DNA of 64,000 nucleotides, from assembly GCA_004194705.1 (NCBI GenBank), contig SADC01001177.1, positions 558,001 through 622,000 of the forward strand, in the 5' to 3' direction. Made by a program: the position numbers and the translations under genes. Shown in pieces: positions 10,681-20,330 of this stretch; position 1 is the stretch's first letter, and every line of letters begins with the position of its first letter. This DNA comes from Ditylenchus dipsaci (lineage: Eukaryota > Nematoda > Chromadorea > Rhabditida > Anguinidae). The notes under the pieces are model-generated. The model searched no databases. It saw nothing but the letters and a program-made list of their open reading frames with translations, and was not told the DNA's origin.

Positions 10681-12776
10681 TTAGTCGAAGAATTTTCTGG
10701 ATGGATTGGCTCCGAAGAGGGCAGTTCGAATCTGAGGGACAATCTGAAATTTTATTATTTATTTATTTTGTCGGTAAGTGACCGAGAGGCTACCTGTCCA
10801 GCAATGAGTTCAAGGCGAGATTCTAGGGTGGATAACACCTTGATCTTGCCAGATTTGGCACTCATTTCTACGCCTCCAGCGCTATCAGGGTGCAGGTAGT
10901 GCTCGTTGTCGATGGTCACCTGCAAAAAAATTTTTAATGGATGCAAATTATCAAAAATTAGATACAGTTGGCAGCTACAACTTTTTAAATACAGTCTACG
11001 CTTTATATAAAATACACACACTAAAGTTCGTTCCCATCTAGGATACGACACTTTTTTCAACCTCATTTCTGAAATGTTCAAACAAATGCGATTCGTTACT
11101 CTAATCGGAAATATCGCAAGGGCTCCACTTTTGCCGACCGTTTTTTGAGAAATTATATAGTTTTGCTTTTTTTATCCGCAACGCTCCATATAAGTACCCC
11201 CAAATCTTAAAAAGGGGTATCTTATATGGAGTGTTGTGGGTAAAAATGGCAAAACTATATAATTTCTCAAAAAAACGGTCGGCAAAAGTGGAATCCTCGC
11301 GATGTTTCCGACCCGACTGACAAATCACATTCAACAAATAACACGGAAAATCCGGAAAAACAGTAGGGGACCAAGGCAAGAAATTGTGCCATTTTTCAAA
11401 TAGAACCCGATTTTTTTAGACTCTCGTCCTTCTGACGGCACCGCAAAACCACATTCTGATATACTGTAAAAAATAGTAATTTATCAGTGTGCAAAATGTA
11501 TAAGTGTAAACTTTTTTGAACATCATTTTGAGATAAATTCATTCTGTAGCCTTATTGCTAGTTTTCACTTCAAAGTCTTGTTTTCTCGTAGTCCACCACA
11601 TTTCAAAATTCTTTTAGGAAAAAAACCATACTCTCAAGTTTTTTGGATTACTAATAAAAAAACTGTTATCAAACCCTAAGTCTAGTTATTATCTTATTTT
11701 TAAAAGTAATAGTATGATACTCACATTAGTGTCATTGCCCCACATCTTCTTTAACTCTTCCAAGCATTCAGGCAGAAGCTTGCTGACCAGACTCTCGTCC
11801 TTCTGACGGCACCGCAAAACCACATTCTTTTCCAGAAGCTGGAGCAGGGCCTAACACAGATCATGTTTTAAAAAATACATCTTATTTATCAATTCCACCT
11901 GCATAATCAGGCCCTTGAGGATGGATGGGTATCGCTTCTCGTCGGCCGAGATCTTGGTCAAATTGGCGCGAGCCTCATCCAACACATTTCGCAGATGGTC
12001 TTCTCTGGCCTTCAAGCACTTGAGACGCCCTTGGTTTTGCATGTTGGAGCGCTGGATCTTGCGCTGCAATTCCACCTGCTTCTCTTTCTTCTCGTAGTAT
12101 TCAAGAATTTTGGTTCGCTGTTGCTGCACCAAACGTCCCTGGAAACCGAAAAGTTAGCTAAGAAAAAAAAGTTAGATAGTTGTAAAATTTGTTGTAAAGT
12201 TTATGTTTTTTCCGTTATCATAACTAGGGTTGGCCTCCCTCCCTCCTCAGCCAACCCCCAGCCGCCCCTAGGTACTCTTCAACTGGGTACCACATCTTGA
12301 GTACCCTCACCTGGACAGCGCCTAGGTACCACCACCTGAGTGTCCCCTCTTGGTACTTCCCCTGGTTACCACCTTTTAACACCTCTACCACTCTACCACC
12401 TCTTAGCCAGCGCTCCGCCGGGTAGCCGGCGCTTAAACAATCCTGCTCTCAGGTGTTATATGCTTGGAAAACTCATACTCTTTGGGGGGGGGGGAAGGGG
12501 TGCGCACATTTCTGGATGACTAGATGCAACTTTGCCTACTATGAAACCGTTTGTTAGTCTAATTTCTGTGATAAAAAACAAAAGGGAAAATTACTTTTCC
12601 TTTTGAAAATAAAAGTCTAAAGTCTTTAAAAGTCTAGATGAGACACCCACCTTTTCCATGTTGAACTCCTCCTCAGCCTTGGTGTCGATCTCCTCGGCCT
12701 TTTCATTGGCCTCCTGCTCGATGAAGGCCATCATATGGCGAAGCTGCTTCTGCACATCGTTGTCCGAAATTCCCAT
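10681..12776 (-). CDS. V-type H+-ATPase subunit E, complete, five exons
   Basis: Subunit E forms, with subunit G, the peripheral stalks that hold the V1 catalytic head to the membrane sector of the proton pump. I resolve five exons on the minus strand: 12651-12776, 11899-12138, 11725-11850, 10794-10919 and 10681-10743. All junctions are GT-AG, all exons are phase 0, and the joined CDS is 226 codons, the usual family length. The protein starts [20 protein letters not shown], continues with the long charged N-terminal helix ([17 protein letters not shown]), and has the conserved C-terminal features [11 protein letters not shown] and [16 protein letters not shown] before the stop. Introns are 512, 48, 805 and 50 nt; the two very short ones are nematode-like. 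The 805-nt intron holds a pogo-like MITE and a 40-bp copy of exon 3. The first ATG follows a strong acceptor, so the start is secure. From memory the sequence is closest to nematode VHA-8. Confidence 0.97.
11020..11380. mobile_element. pogo-related palindromic MITE inside V-ATPase E intron 3
   Basis: The arms are inverted: ggctccacttttgccgaccg near 11118 and its near-complement (cggtcggcaaaagtgg) around 11275-11292, with the centre at 11160-11240. The left part carries gttcgttcccatctagga followed by cgacact, the phrase shared by the MITEs at 25.5, 40.5, 55.7 and 59.6 kb. The outer TIR is not preserved on both sides, so the exact limits are uncertain. Confidence 0.65.
12220..12440. repeat. C-rich GGTACCACCT-type low-complexity block in V-ATPase E intron 1
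   Basis: The words ggtaccacc, gagtaccct and taccacctct recur over about 200 bases, beginning at ctagggttggc near 12224. The composition is unlike the AT-rich surroundings. It may be an eroded hAT-type element, but no matching right end or TSD was found. A G10 run follows at 12483. Confidence 0.4.
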
Positions 12777-12800
12777 TTTGGCTACAAACAAAGAATAAGT
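12777..12800 (-). promoter_or_regulatory. Candidate spliced-leader trans-splice acceptor of V-ATPase E
   Basis: Read on the minus strand, the sequence before the ATG is TTTGTTTGTAG|CCAAA-ATG, a pyrimidine-rich acceptor five bases from the start codon. In nematodes this arrangement is usual for spliced-leader trans-splicing. A conventional 5'UTR intron would give the same signal. Confidence 0.5.
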
Positions 12801-13159
12801 TACATGAGTTTTATTCAAATTTGATGAGAAAAACGAAAAGTTGCAATGAAAAAATTGATAATGTAGTGTATCAAAAACAATTAGTAGCAGCACAATGAAG
12901 TGTAAAACAAATCGACGTGAAAGATTGACTAGATTTTCAGTGCGTTCAAGACCAATAATCGAGGAAAGATCAATATTGCATTCGGTGCTCTGGCGTTTTG
13001 CTCAATTCCCTTTGAGACAAATTACAATTTAAGATGATATTTAGAGGTTTTGTTAGAAAAAATTAGTGAGCTATGAATGGTTTTGAAAAAAATATTGGTG
13101 CATTGCGATCAGAAACGTAAAATAAACAAGAAATTTGGATAATTAATTGTTGCCATTGG

Positions 13160-13552
13160 GGGTGTTCATAGTCGGGGTCAACATTTTAAAAAAAATATTT
13201 ATATTTTTCTTAATATTTTTTTATTTCGATATTTATGACCCTAGGGCAATTTTTTGAGCTCTACACAAAAATATTAGCAGGTTTTTTGAATGATTTTGAA
13301 AAAATTGACGTCTGAAAATCGGTGGGTAAAAAATGTTGAGGGGTCAACAGGGGTCAACATGGGGTCAACATTTGCCAAAATTTTGTAGAAACAAAATTTC
13401 AAATTTCTGTTAAAGCCATCTTGTAGTGCTCAAAAAGTTGATGGGGGGTCAAAAATATCAGATTTGGTACGTTTTCATGAAAAAATCGATATTTTTGCAT
13501 TTTTCGAAAATGTTGACCCTAATGTTGAGCCCTCAACACGACTATGACTACA
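13160..13552. mobile_element. Probable hAT-type element with GGGGTCAACAT motif
   Basis: The ends tgttcatagtcggggtcaac (13163) and the complement of cacgactatgactaca (to 13552) are inverted. The flanks gccattgg (13152-13159) and gccattaa (13553-13560) match at 6 of 8 bases. The word ggggtcaaca or its complement occurs about seven times inside. Confidence 0.55.
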
Positions 13553-13859
13553 GCCATTAATATTGTTTGAGTATTTTTTATGCATATGCAAGGCGGCTTG
13601 AATTTTTTTTTGAAAAAGTTTGATTTAGATTTTTTTATGTGCAACTAATTCTTATTGTTTTTCTATTACACTTTTTGTAATCAAATCAAAGAGCTGCAAG
13701 ATAGCCTAACCACTGTTTTCAATCTTTCTCAAGAAGCTATCAACAGAATTTTTGAATTTTTCCAATTTTTGGGCCAACTTGTAAACCAATAAATGCTTTG
13801 CTTGCAGAGTATGATCCAATATTAGCTGGTAGTAAATACTTGGTCCTATTCAACAAAAG

Positions 13860-14010
13860 GGGTTTTTTTGGTTGGTCCCCTGTTTTATATTCATGCAGGG
13901 ATTAACCAGCGCATATTAGGACGGACTGTCTCATTCCATCTTAACATACGCTGGCCTACTTTTGCCTAAGCATGAAAAATCAAAAAACAACAGGGGACCA
14001 AGGCAAAAAC
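13860..14010. repeat. Family C palindrome, copy 2
   Basis: Inverted words ttggtcccctgtt (13871) and aacaggggaccaaggc (13989) enclose aggacggactgtctcattcc and catacgctggcctacttttgcc. It is homologous to 53.6-53.8 kb and more distantly to 6.1 and 54.67-54.88 kb. Confidence 0.7.
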
Positions 14011-14540
14011 CCTTTTGTTTGATGGGGCAGAAACGCACTTTCAGAAAAAGTGAGTGAGTTACCAATCTTAAATGTGAATAAAAAGTGAAAAGCTTTTTCA
14101 AAACAATAAACACACTGCTATATACCTTTGCTGCTCTGCTTTCAAGTGAGGTATAATTTGACTTATAACAAAAATAAAACATTTTAAAAATTAATTAAAA
14201 AAAATAAAATAAAATTAACATGGGTCGACTGTGAACTAATTCAGTTCAGATTCCACCCTTTCGACCGAGAGAGCTCACGTGGCCGAATTAACATAATATT
14301 TGCGTTTCTCTAAGAAAGCTGAGCGGTTTTTTTTAAGTTTCGAGCGAAAATATTTTTTTCAAACCGCACAGCGGGGATATGTCTCATGGTTTTTAGACAA
14401 GTCGTATAGGGAAGGGAAAAAAGGCCACTCATAACACAGGGACCATTAACAAGAAAATGTTGAACATAGTTGAAGAAATAATTGCAAAAAATGAAAGAAA
14501 TGCTTTTGAAATTAGCAAGAGGTGAAAATGGAGTGCCCAC

Positions 14541-14714
14541 CAGGGTGGTGACCTCAGCCGGCTGACTTCAGCCGGCTGAGGTTAAACTCAGCCATCAGCC
14601 GGCTGAGGCTGAGAAAAAATTTTAAGCCTGGCTGACGGCTGAGGCTGAGAGTAATTTTCAGACCTCAGCCGGCTGAGGCTGATGGCTGAGGTAATTGTCG
14701 AGTATACCACCCTG
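14541..14714. mobile_element. hAT MITE with CAGCCGGCTGAGG motif, 8-bp TSD
   Basis: The ends CAGGGTGGT (14541) and ACCACCCTG (to 14714) are flanked by perfect gtgcccac duplications (14533-14540, 14715-14722). The interior consists almost entirely of cagccggctgagg words in both orientations. Confidence 0.93.
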
Positions 14715-15160
14715 GTGCCCACTACTGCTCGCGACCGCATGAACTTGTCGTCGCGGCTTTCCGCCGTGAATATTTCTGTAGTGTGGTTTAATCAAAGTTC
14801 CATTAAGTTTATTTCTCAAATTAATAAAGTATAAATCTGCACAGCCAAGCCAGCTGTGCTCCAAAAGAAAAGAATTAGAATGCCAAAGGATAAAGAAAGT
14901 TTGATCAGCTAACATAAAGATTGCGGACAAAAAAAATGTACGCCAGACATTCGGAGATGGACAATTATTTTTTATCATATTTGTTTTAGCAGAATTTTAG
15001 TCGGAAGTTTGTTGAAAGATTGTATGAAAAAACATTATCACACTTACCAGTTCAGTTAGAAACTGAAAATTTACAAAAGTCGAATAAAAATACATTTTTA
15101 TCAAATTCAGTTTGCTGGATTTGACACTTGTGGTGGTCTATTAGCAAGGGATGTTGTTTA

Positions 15161-15392
15161 CCGTATTTCCTCTAATAAGCGCCCCGGGGCGCTTATTTTT
15201 CGAACCCCCGAAAATCGGAAAATTTGGAATTCGATTTCGAGATTTTTGGGTGCTCAACCAAAATCTAAAAAGTGAAATCGGTAGAGCTCGTGGGAATTAA
15301 GAAAACGTATCAAACAGCTTTGCAAAATATTGCTTCTACACTGAGATCCAGACCCTCAAAGTCGAGGAGGGCGCTTATTAGAGGAAATACGG
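15161..15392. mobile_element. TA-flanked MITE, CCGTATTT family, copy 1
   Basis: The ends are CCGTATTTCCTCTAATAAGC and its complement, each bordered by TA (15159-15160, 15393-15394). The subterminal word ggggcgcttattag is inverted at both ends. Other members are at 22294, 26695, 28767, 48857 and 49.77 kb, with left-end fragments elsewhere. Confidence 0.88.
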
Positions 15393-15728
15393 TAAGCTCT
15401 TTGAATAAAATACAAGGTATATCAAGTAATTTTAGCTTTTTTAAGCAGCAGTAACTTTTTTTCAATAGCAATTTTCGATATTCTGTTTTTTCCGATTGAT
15501 TTTCCTCACTGAGAATATTTTCTCGACATATAAAAAAGCGGGTACCAGGTCAATTGAAAAAAAAATTAAATTTGAAAAACAACTTTGTTGAGTAACTTGT
15601 GATTTTTAGGTAATCAAAACATTCGCCACGTTTAATAGCATTGGTGGCCTAGTGCTAAAGGACAGCATCCCAAGTGCAATCCCTCCCCCTCCAAAGAGTT
15701 TTTTCTCTAAGCCAACTTTTCAGTTTTA

Positions 15729-15771
15729 CCTAAGCCTAAGGCCTATTTCTAATCCTAAGCCTAAGCCTAAG
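15729..15771. repeat. Interstitial TTAGGC-like (CCTAAG) repeats
   Basis: Two CCTAAG units and, after a short break, three more in tandem are seen. TTAGGC is the telomere repeat of many nematodes. Here the run is short and sits within a family C-like palindrome, so it may be chance. Confidence 0.5.
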
Positions 15772-15839
15772 TTAGCGCACTACACATTGAAAAAAACTTA
15801 AAAAAATCAAGGGAACACAAAATAGTACGCTCAGAGAAA

Positions 15840-16015
15840 AAGGCTAAATTGAACCTGAGACCCCCCCCCCCCCCCCCCCACTCACCCCACCCAAAAATTA
15901 ATGGTATAAAAAATTTTCAAAAAAAAATTGCCTTGGTCCCCAAACTGATTTGACTGGGGGAAGGGGGCTCAGGTTCAAGTGAGGGGGGGGGGATCAGGTT
16001 CAAGTGCTCCGAGAA
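15840..16015. repeat. Palindrome with poly-C/poly-G arms
   Basis: The words ttgaacctgagaccccc (15848, running into a C19 tract) and gggggctcaggttcaa (15964) are inverted, and a second gggggggggatcaggttcaa follows. Poly(C) or poly(G) arms also mark palindromes at 32.1, 56.6 and 57.5 kb. Confidence 0.65.
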
Positions 16016-16719
16016 AAATACTCTTTGGAGAGGGCGGGTACTTGGACTTTTACGGAATTATTTGAGAGGGGACTTAATACAGAAAATACGGTTGTTAAAG
16101 TGTGCCGGTCATATCTTAGCAATTGGAAAAAGACAATTCTGACCAGATCTTGACGGATTCGCCATAAGAAAGTCGTTGTAGTTGTATGTGTAACACTCAC
16201 AAAAAGCATGTTAAAAAATGTATATTTTTACAAGTTATAAAATTTTAAATCCTGACTGGTGTTATTTTTCTGTTTCAAGTTTTTTTTTTCACCACAAAAA
16301 ACATGAATTACTACACTCTTCCGGTTCGTGGAAAAATTGCTGGTTACATATGTGTAGTCTTTTTATTTTTTCAAGGTTTATTCCGAAAAACGCTTTCCTT
16401 CTATCAATGATAGCCATCTTCACTAATGCAAGCAGCAAAGTGTTTTAACAAATGTTCTTAATCGCTCAGAATTATTTTGCATTATCTTCATATTCGTGTT
16501 TCTCGACCCTGATTTCATGAGAAAGCCGGCGGTTTTTTTGATTCTGAGAAAAAAAATTATTTCGAACCACAGGGGGGGGGTTTGTTCCATGGTTTTTAGC
16601 CAAATTTCGAAAATTTAAATTAGCGCTTTTTGAATTTTAAAGGGATTAAGGGCTGTATTGGGAGGGGAAGGGAATAAAAGGGGCCACTTTTATGGCAGAA
16701 CGATAAAAAAGTAAATATA

Positions 16720-17410
16720 TGTATTCCTCGACTGCCTCACCGTGTTTTTCAACTGGCTGTGGCAAAAAGAGACTCTAAATGCATTTTATGGTCAAGAGTA
16801 CTTCTCGGAATCATGTCTTAGGTAAGTGAGTGCGCGCATCTCTAACTCTACCTTTTTTTAAGAGCAATATTTAATTTTGCCCCCTAATTCGCTGAAAAAT
16901 GCCCCCTAATTTTAAATGAAAACTTTTTCTTAATTTTTACGTTATTTTTTAAAATTTTTTTAATATCATGTAGCCCAAGATTTCAGCTTTCTTTCGAGCT
17001 ATCTAACTCCACTGAATCATTTTAAGAATGTAGAAATTTAGGGGTTTGAAAAAATGTAAGAAACGCAAAAGTTACTTCATTCTAACTCCCAAATATGTAC
17101 ATTTCCGTAATTATTCAATAAAGTTTGATAGCTTATTAGAAAGCTGAGATCCCGGCTTCACGATAGTCAAAAAAATTTCAAAAAATAAATATTAAAAATT
17201 TCGACCCTACTTGGATATACCCCCCCCCCAAATCAACTTTTTTTAAAAGTGTTTCCAAACACCTTATATCGACCTAAAATGGCCTCAGAAGTTCAAAAAA
17301 GACATTATTTTTAACTTCTGGTCAATAAAAATCGAGTTTCGGACACGTTTAAATTTTGACTTTTTACCTGTTTTACCATGTTTTGGTCACTGGAGCTGGG
17401 CAAAAATAGT
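16720..17410. repeat. Foldback family A copy, with inserted CCCCCTAAT foldback
   Basis: Family A sequence (gactctaaatgcattttatgg, then gtcttaggtaagtgagtgcg) is interrupted at about 16855 by a segment with gccccctaattcgctg words and inverted arms (tagcccaagatttcagcttt near 16975; aagctgagatcccggc near 17143). Its core words match the centre of the 22.5-kb foldback and, more weakly, the 39.1-kb one. Family A resumes near 17210 with acccccccccaaatcaa. Confidence 0.6.
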
Positions 17411-17411
17411 C

Positions 17412-17640
17412 TCTAAAGGTGCTTACCCAATGAGGGGGTGAGGGTGCAGATCTGAGGGTGCAGAGCTCATTGAGTACACACTGGATCCGCACCTACGCAC
17501 TCCCGCACTAAGAGCGGCACCACCGCAGTGCGGCACTCGACTGTACCCAATGAGGTTTTGCCTCCTCGGCGCGGGAGTGAGAAAGTGAGGAGTTCGAGTG
17601 CGGGTGCAAATCCGCACCGCCGCACTCAATTTTTTAATGC
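17412..17640. repeat. GC-rich element with GCGGGAGTGCGG motif, copy 1
   Basis: The stretch begins ggtgcttacccaatgagg and carries repeated words such as ccgcactcccgcac, gtgcggcactcg and gcgggagtgag. The related copy at 19690-19885 ends cccattgggtactt, which is the inverse of the beginning here. Both copies sit in family A sequence next to taaatgcattt. Peptides read from it are arginine-rich artefacts. Confidence 0.6.
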
Positions 17641-18477
17641 ATTTTTTTTGCATTTTCAGAATTTAGTCGGATATTTTTTCCCACGTGATATATGCCAAAA
17701 ATGTATTTCCTTTCTAAGTTGATTGACATTCATAGAATTTCGGAATTCATCCTAGAAAAAACTCATAGCCGCTCAAAATGTATAAATTTCTTGATACATC
17801 CAGTAATAGAGCTGACAATTGTGCTTCAGGGCGGGTTTTTTGCTAAAGGCACATTTGCTAAAAAAAAATTTTTTGATAAAGGCAGAAAAGCTTTGTATGG
17901 TTTTGTTCTGGCGAAATTCTTCTCACTGATACTCATAGGCGTTACACCCTCAGTAGTTATACTATCAGTGGTCTTCATCGAACCTCTGTGGTCCCAATTA
18001 GGGGTATAGACATTTCACCAAAATGAAACTTTTTCAAACAGATTTTTAAGTTTTTTTCGAAATTTTTTAGATTGTGTCTGAACCATCCTAAAACATCCCA
18101 GATTTTTAGGCCATCCGTGAATTACCTCATACCATCCCAACTGCTGAAACCACCCCGAGAAAACCCAAGACCATGAATCGAGGTAAATTTTACGTGGAAA
18201 GTGGAAAATTTTCCATGAAATATTTTTTACATGAAAAGTCGATTTAAGTCAATTTTTCTATCCAGCGACCTTAGTAATCAGGCTACAAATACGTAATCGG
18301 CTAAAATAAGTATGAATAAAAAATTGTTAATAAGTCTAATCGACTCCTGAATTTTCGGGTGGTCCACTTGGATATCCCCCACCCTAACCCCAATTCGTGG
18401 GTAGGTATCTCATGGTCAGGTGGCTGTCCACCTGGATTGCCTAAAAATAGAAGTAAAAAATAAAGTTAGCACTTAGT

Positions 18478-18561
18478 GAGGCTCGAACCAGTAACCTCGG
18501 TGACGGCAACCTCTCCCCAATTTAGACCAGGTAGTAGCAAACCAAGTGGTCGACCACTTGG
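18478..18561 (-). repeat. tRNA-like head (box B ggttcgagcc), minus strand
   Basis: Read on the minus strand, the sequence runs ccacttggtttgctactacc...gaggttactggttcgagcc. It has a good Pol III B-box and a weak A-box. It abuts the 20-bp palindrome CCAAGTGGTCGACCACTTGG at 18542-18561. It is a SINE-like head rather than a convincing tRNA gene. Confidence 0.4.
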
Positions 18562-18849
18562 ATCAAATTTTTTTTACGTTTTCAGGTTACAAAACAATTT
18601 TTCTGCACTGATTCGAGCATGCTGAAGATGGTTTGACAGTGGTAAAATCACGTTTTATCGAGAAATTTTAAAGTTATTGCTAATTCTTGATTTATCAAAA
18701 TCAATCGTTATCGATAAATCAAAATTTTTTGATAAAACGTAATTTTACCACTGTCAAACCATCTTCAGCATGATCGAATTAGTGCAGAAAAATGTTTTGT
18801 AACCCGAAAACGTAAAAAAAATTTTTGATCCAAGTGGTCGACCACTTGG
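18542..18849. repeat. Foldback bounded by CCAAGTGGTCGACCACTTGG palindromes
   Basis: Perfect 20-bp palindromes lie at 18542-18561 and 18830-18849. Between them are inverted arms: atgctgaagatggtttgaca at 18619 and tgtcaaaccatcttcagcat at 18752. The arm words recur at 19023-19290, 26515-26550 and 34076-34312. Confidence 0.85.
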
Positions 18850-18906
18850 TTTAGTGCATGGATTCTCAGGATCGCTTTTGAGGTTGCAGGCTCAAATCCT
18901 GGTGGT
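18841..18906 (+). repeat. tRNA-like head (A-box and B-box), plus strand
   Basis: ACCAC (18841) pairs with GTGGT (18902-18906) as an acceptor-like stem. tggtttagtgcatgg resembles an A-box, and ggctcaaatcc at 18889 is a B-box in a CAGG/CCTG stem. The anticodon arm is poor. I read this as a tRNA-derived SINE head, mirrored by the copy at 18478-18561. Confidence 0.45.
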
Positions 18907-19022
18907 AACAGACATTATTGTTTCTTGAATAACAATTATAAACAATTCTGTGAAAGACCAGTAAGACTCAGGGTGAGCAGGGTCACCACCTGGCACCTTC
19001 TCTAGAGTCTGGACCATTAAAA

Positions 19023-19320
19023 CCAAGTGGTCGACCACTTGGATCAAAAAATATTTTTCACGTTTTTGGGTTCCAAAACCTGTTTTCTGGACTGATTCGG
19101 GCACGCTGAAAATGGTTTGATAGAGGTAAAATGCCGTTTTCTCGAGTATTTTTTGAGTTTCAGGCAATAATGATTTTATCGAAATTAATTATTGCCCAAA
19201 ACTAAAAAAATACCATACAAAACAGCATTTAATACTATCAAACCATCTTCAGCATGTCCGAATTAGTCCAAAAAACAGTTTTGGAGCATGAAAAACGTAA
19301 AAAATTGACTAAAATTTCAT
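19023..19320. repeat. Second copy of the CCAAGTGG foldback
   Basis: It starts with the perfect palindrome at 19023-19042. Inverted arms (gaaaatggtttgatagaggt at 19109; atcaaaccatcttcagcat near 19238) are followed by a diverged right end. A further copy at 34076-34312 has its palindrome at the right end, with one mismatched pair. Confidence 0.8.
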
Positions 19321-19689
19321 TTTTAGGCCATCCAGCTTGATATCCATCCATCTGAACCATGGGTACCTATCCTAGGTTTCATAGTTTGAGTCACCAAAAT
19401 TGAAAAATCATGGTTTGCAATCCCATATAAAAAACTGATATTTTCGGATTTGTAGGCAGATGCTCCCTCGGAATAAGTATCTACCCCATTATAGGTGTCG
19501 TGGCTAGTGAAATCACTATTTTGGTATTAACAAACTGTGTTCAGCACATGATTTTAGGTGAGATAGGGTGGTTTTCTATGTTACTTTGAAAAATTTCCCA
19601 TTTTCCAAAAATTAAGCCTTGGTCTTAAAAAGTTTTAGTTAGGATCCACAAGCGAAAAGTTGTACTCAAAAATAATTTGAGCGCCGAAA

Positions 19690-20065
19690 AGAGCATAAGA
19701 AAATGAAACAACGATGATGCGCCACACTCCGAATAAAGAATCGCCTCACTCAGAATGAAAGAGCGCGGGAGTGCGGCTCCAAAAATGTGTCGCCTCATTG
19801 TGTACACGCTGGCGCCGCACCGCGGGAGTGAAGATTTGCGCGGGAGTGCGGAGTGCGGGGGTGCGGCTCCCATTGGGTACTTAGCTTAAATGCATTTTTG
19901 TTCAAGAGTCTTGCTCGAATTATGTCTAAGGTGAGTGAGTGCGCGCATCTCTAGCTCTCAAGCCCCCGAAGGGGGCGCAGGGGGCTTGGTTGCTTGGGGT
20001 TGAGATGCGCACACCCACATACCTTAGACGCAAATCACTCGAAAGTGACTCTGGATGCATAAAAA
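19690..20065. repeat. GC-rich motif element copy 2 and foldback family A core
   Basis: The stretch 19690-19885 holds gcgggagtgcggctcc words. From 19886 family A continues with taaatgcatttttgttcaag, the palindrome gtctaaggtgagtgagtgcg...gagatgcgcacacccacata, and the downstream marker actcgaaagtgactctggat, also seen at 35.05 and 57.05 kb. Confidence 0.7.
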
Positions 20066-20330
20066 AAATGAGGTGTGATGTAAACTAAAGAAGTACCCGT
20101 GAAACCCTGCCTGAAATAACCTCCTCTACACGTAAGCTTTGAAAAATTAAGGTGAGAAATCGAGGTAATAAAATTTCCTTATACCTGTGTCCCGAGTGTC
20201 CCGCGCGCATTAAAACATTCTAAATTCTCGTTGTCAGAAACGGCAATGGTCCTTAAAGGGTGATTTTGAGTCATTAAAAAATAGAAATAGATTGAACAAA
20301 ACTGGTACCGAAATAATCTTTAAAATGATA

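Noticed and set aside
18841..18906. Functional tRNA gene
   Set aside because: The anticodon arm does not form a 5-bp stem with a 7-base loop, and the A-box is imperfect. A SINE-like head is more likely.
17423..19873. Arginine-rich ORFs at 17.4-17.7 and 19.6-19.9 kb
   Set aside because: They lie in the GCGGGAGTGCGG motif element and show repeat-driven composition.
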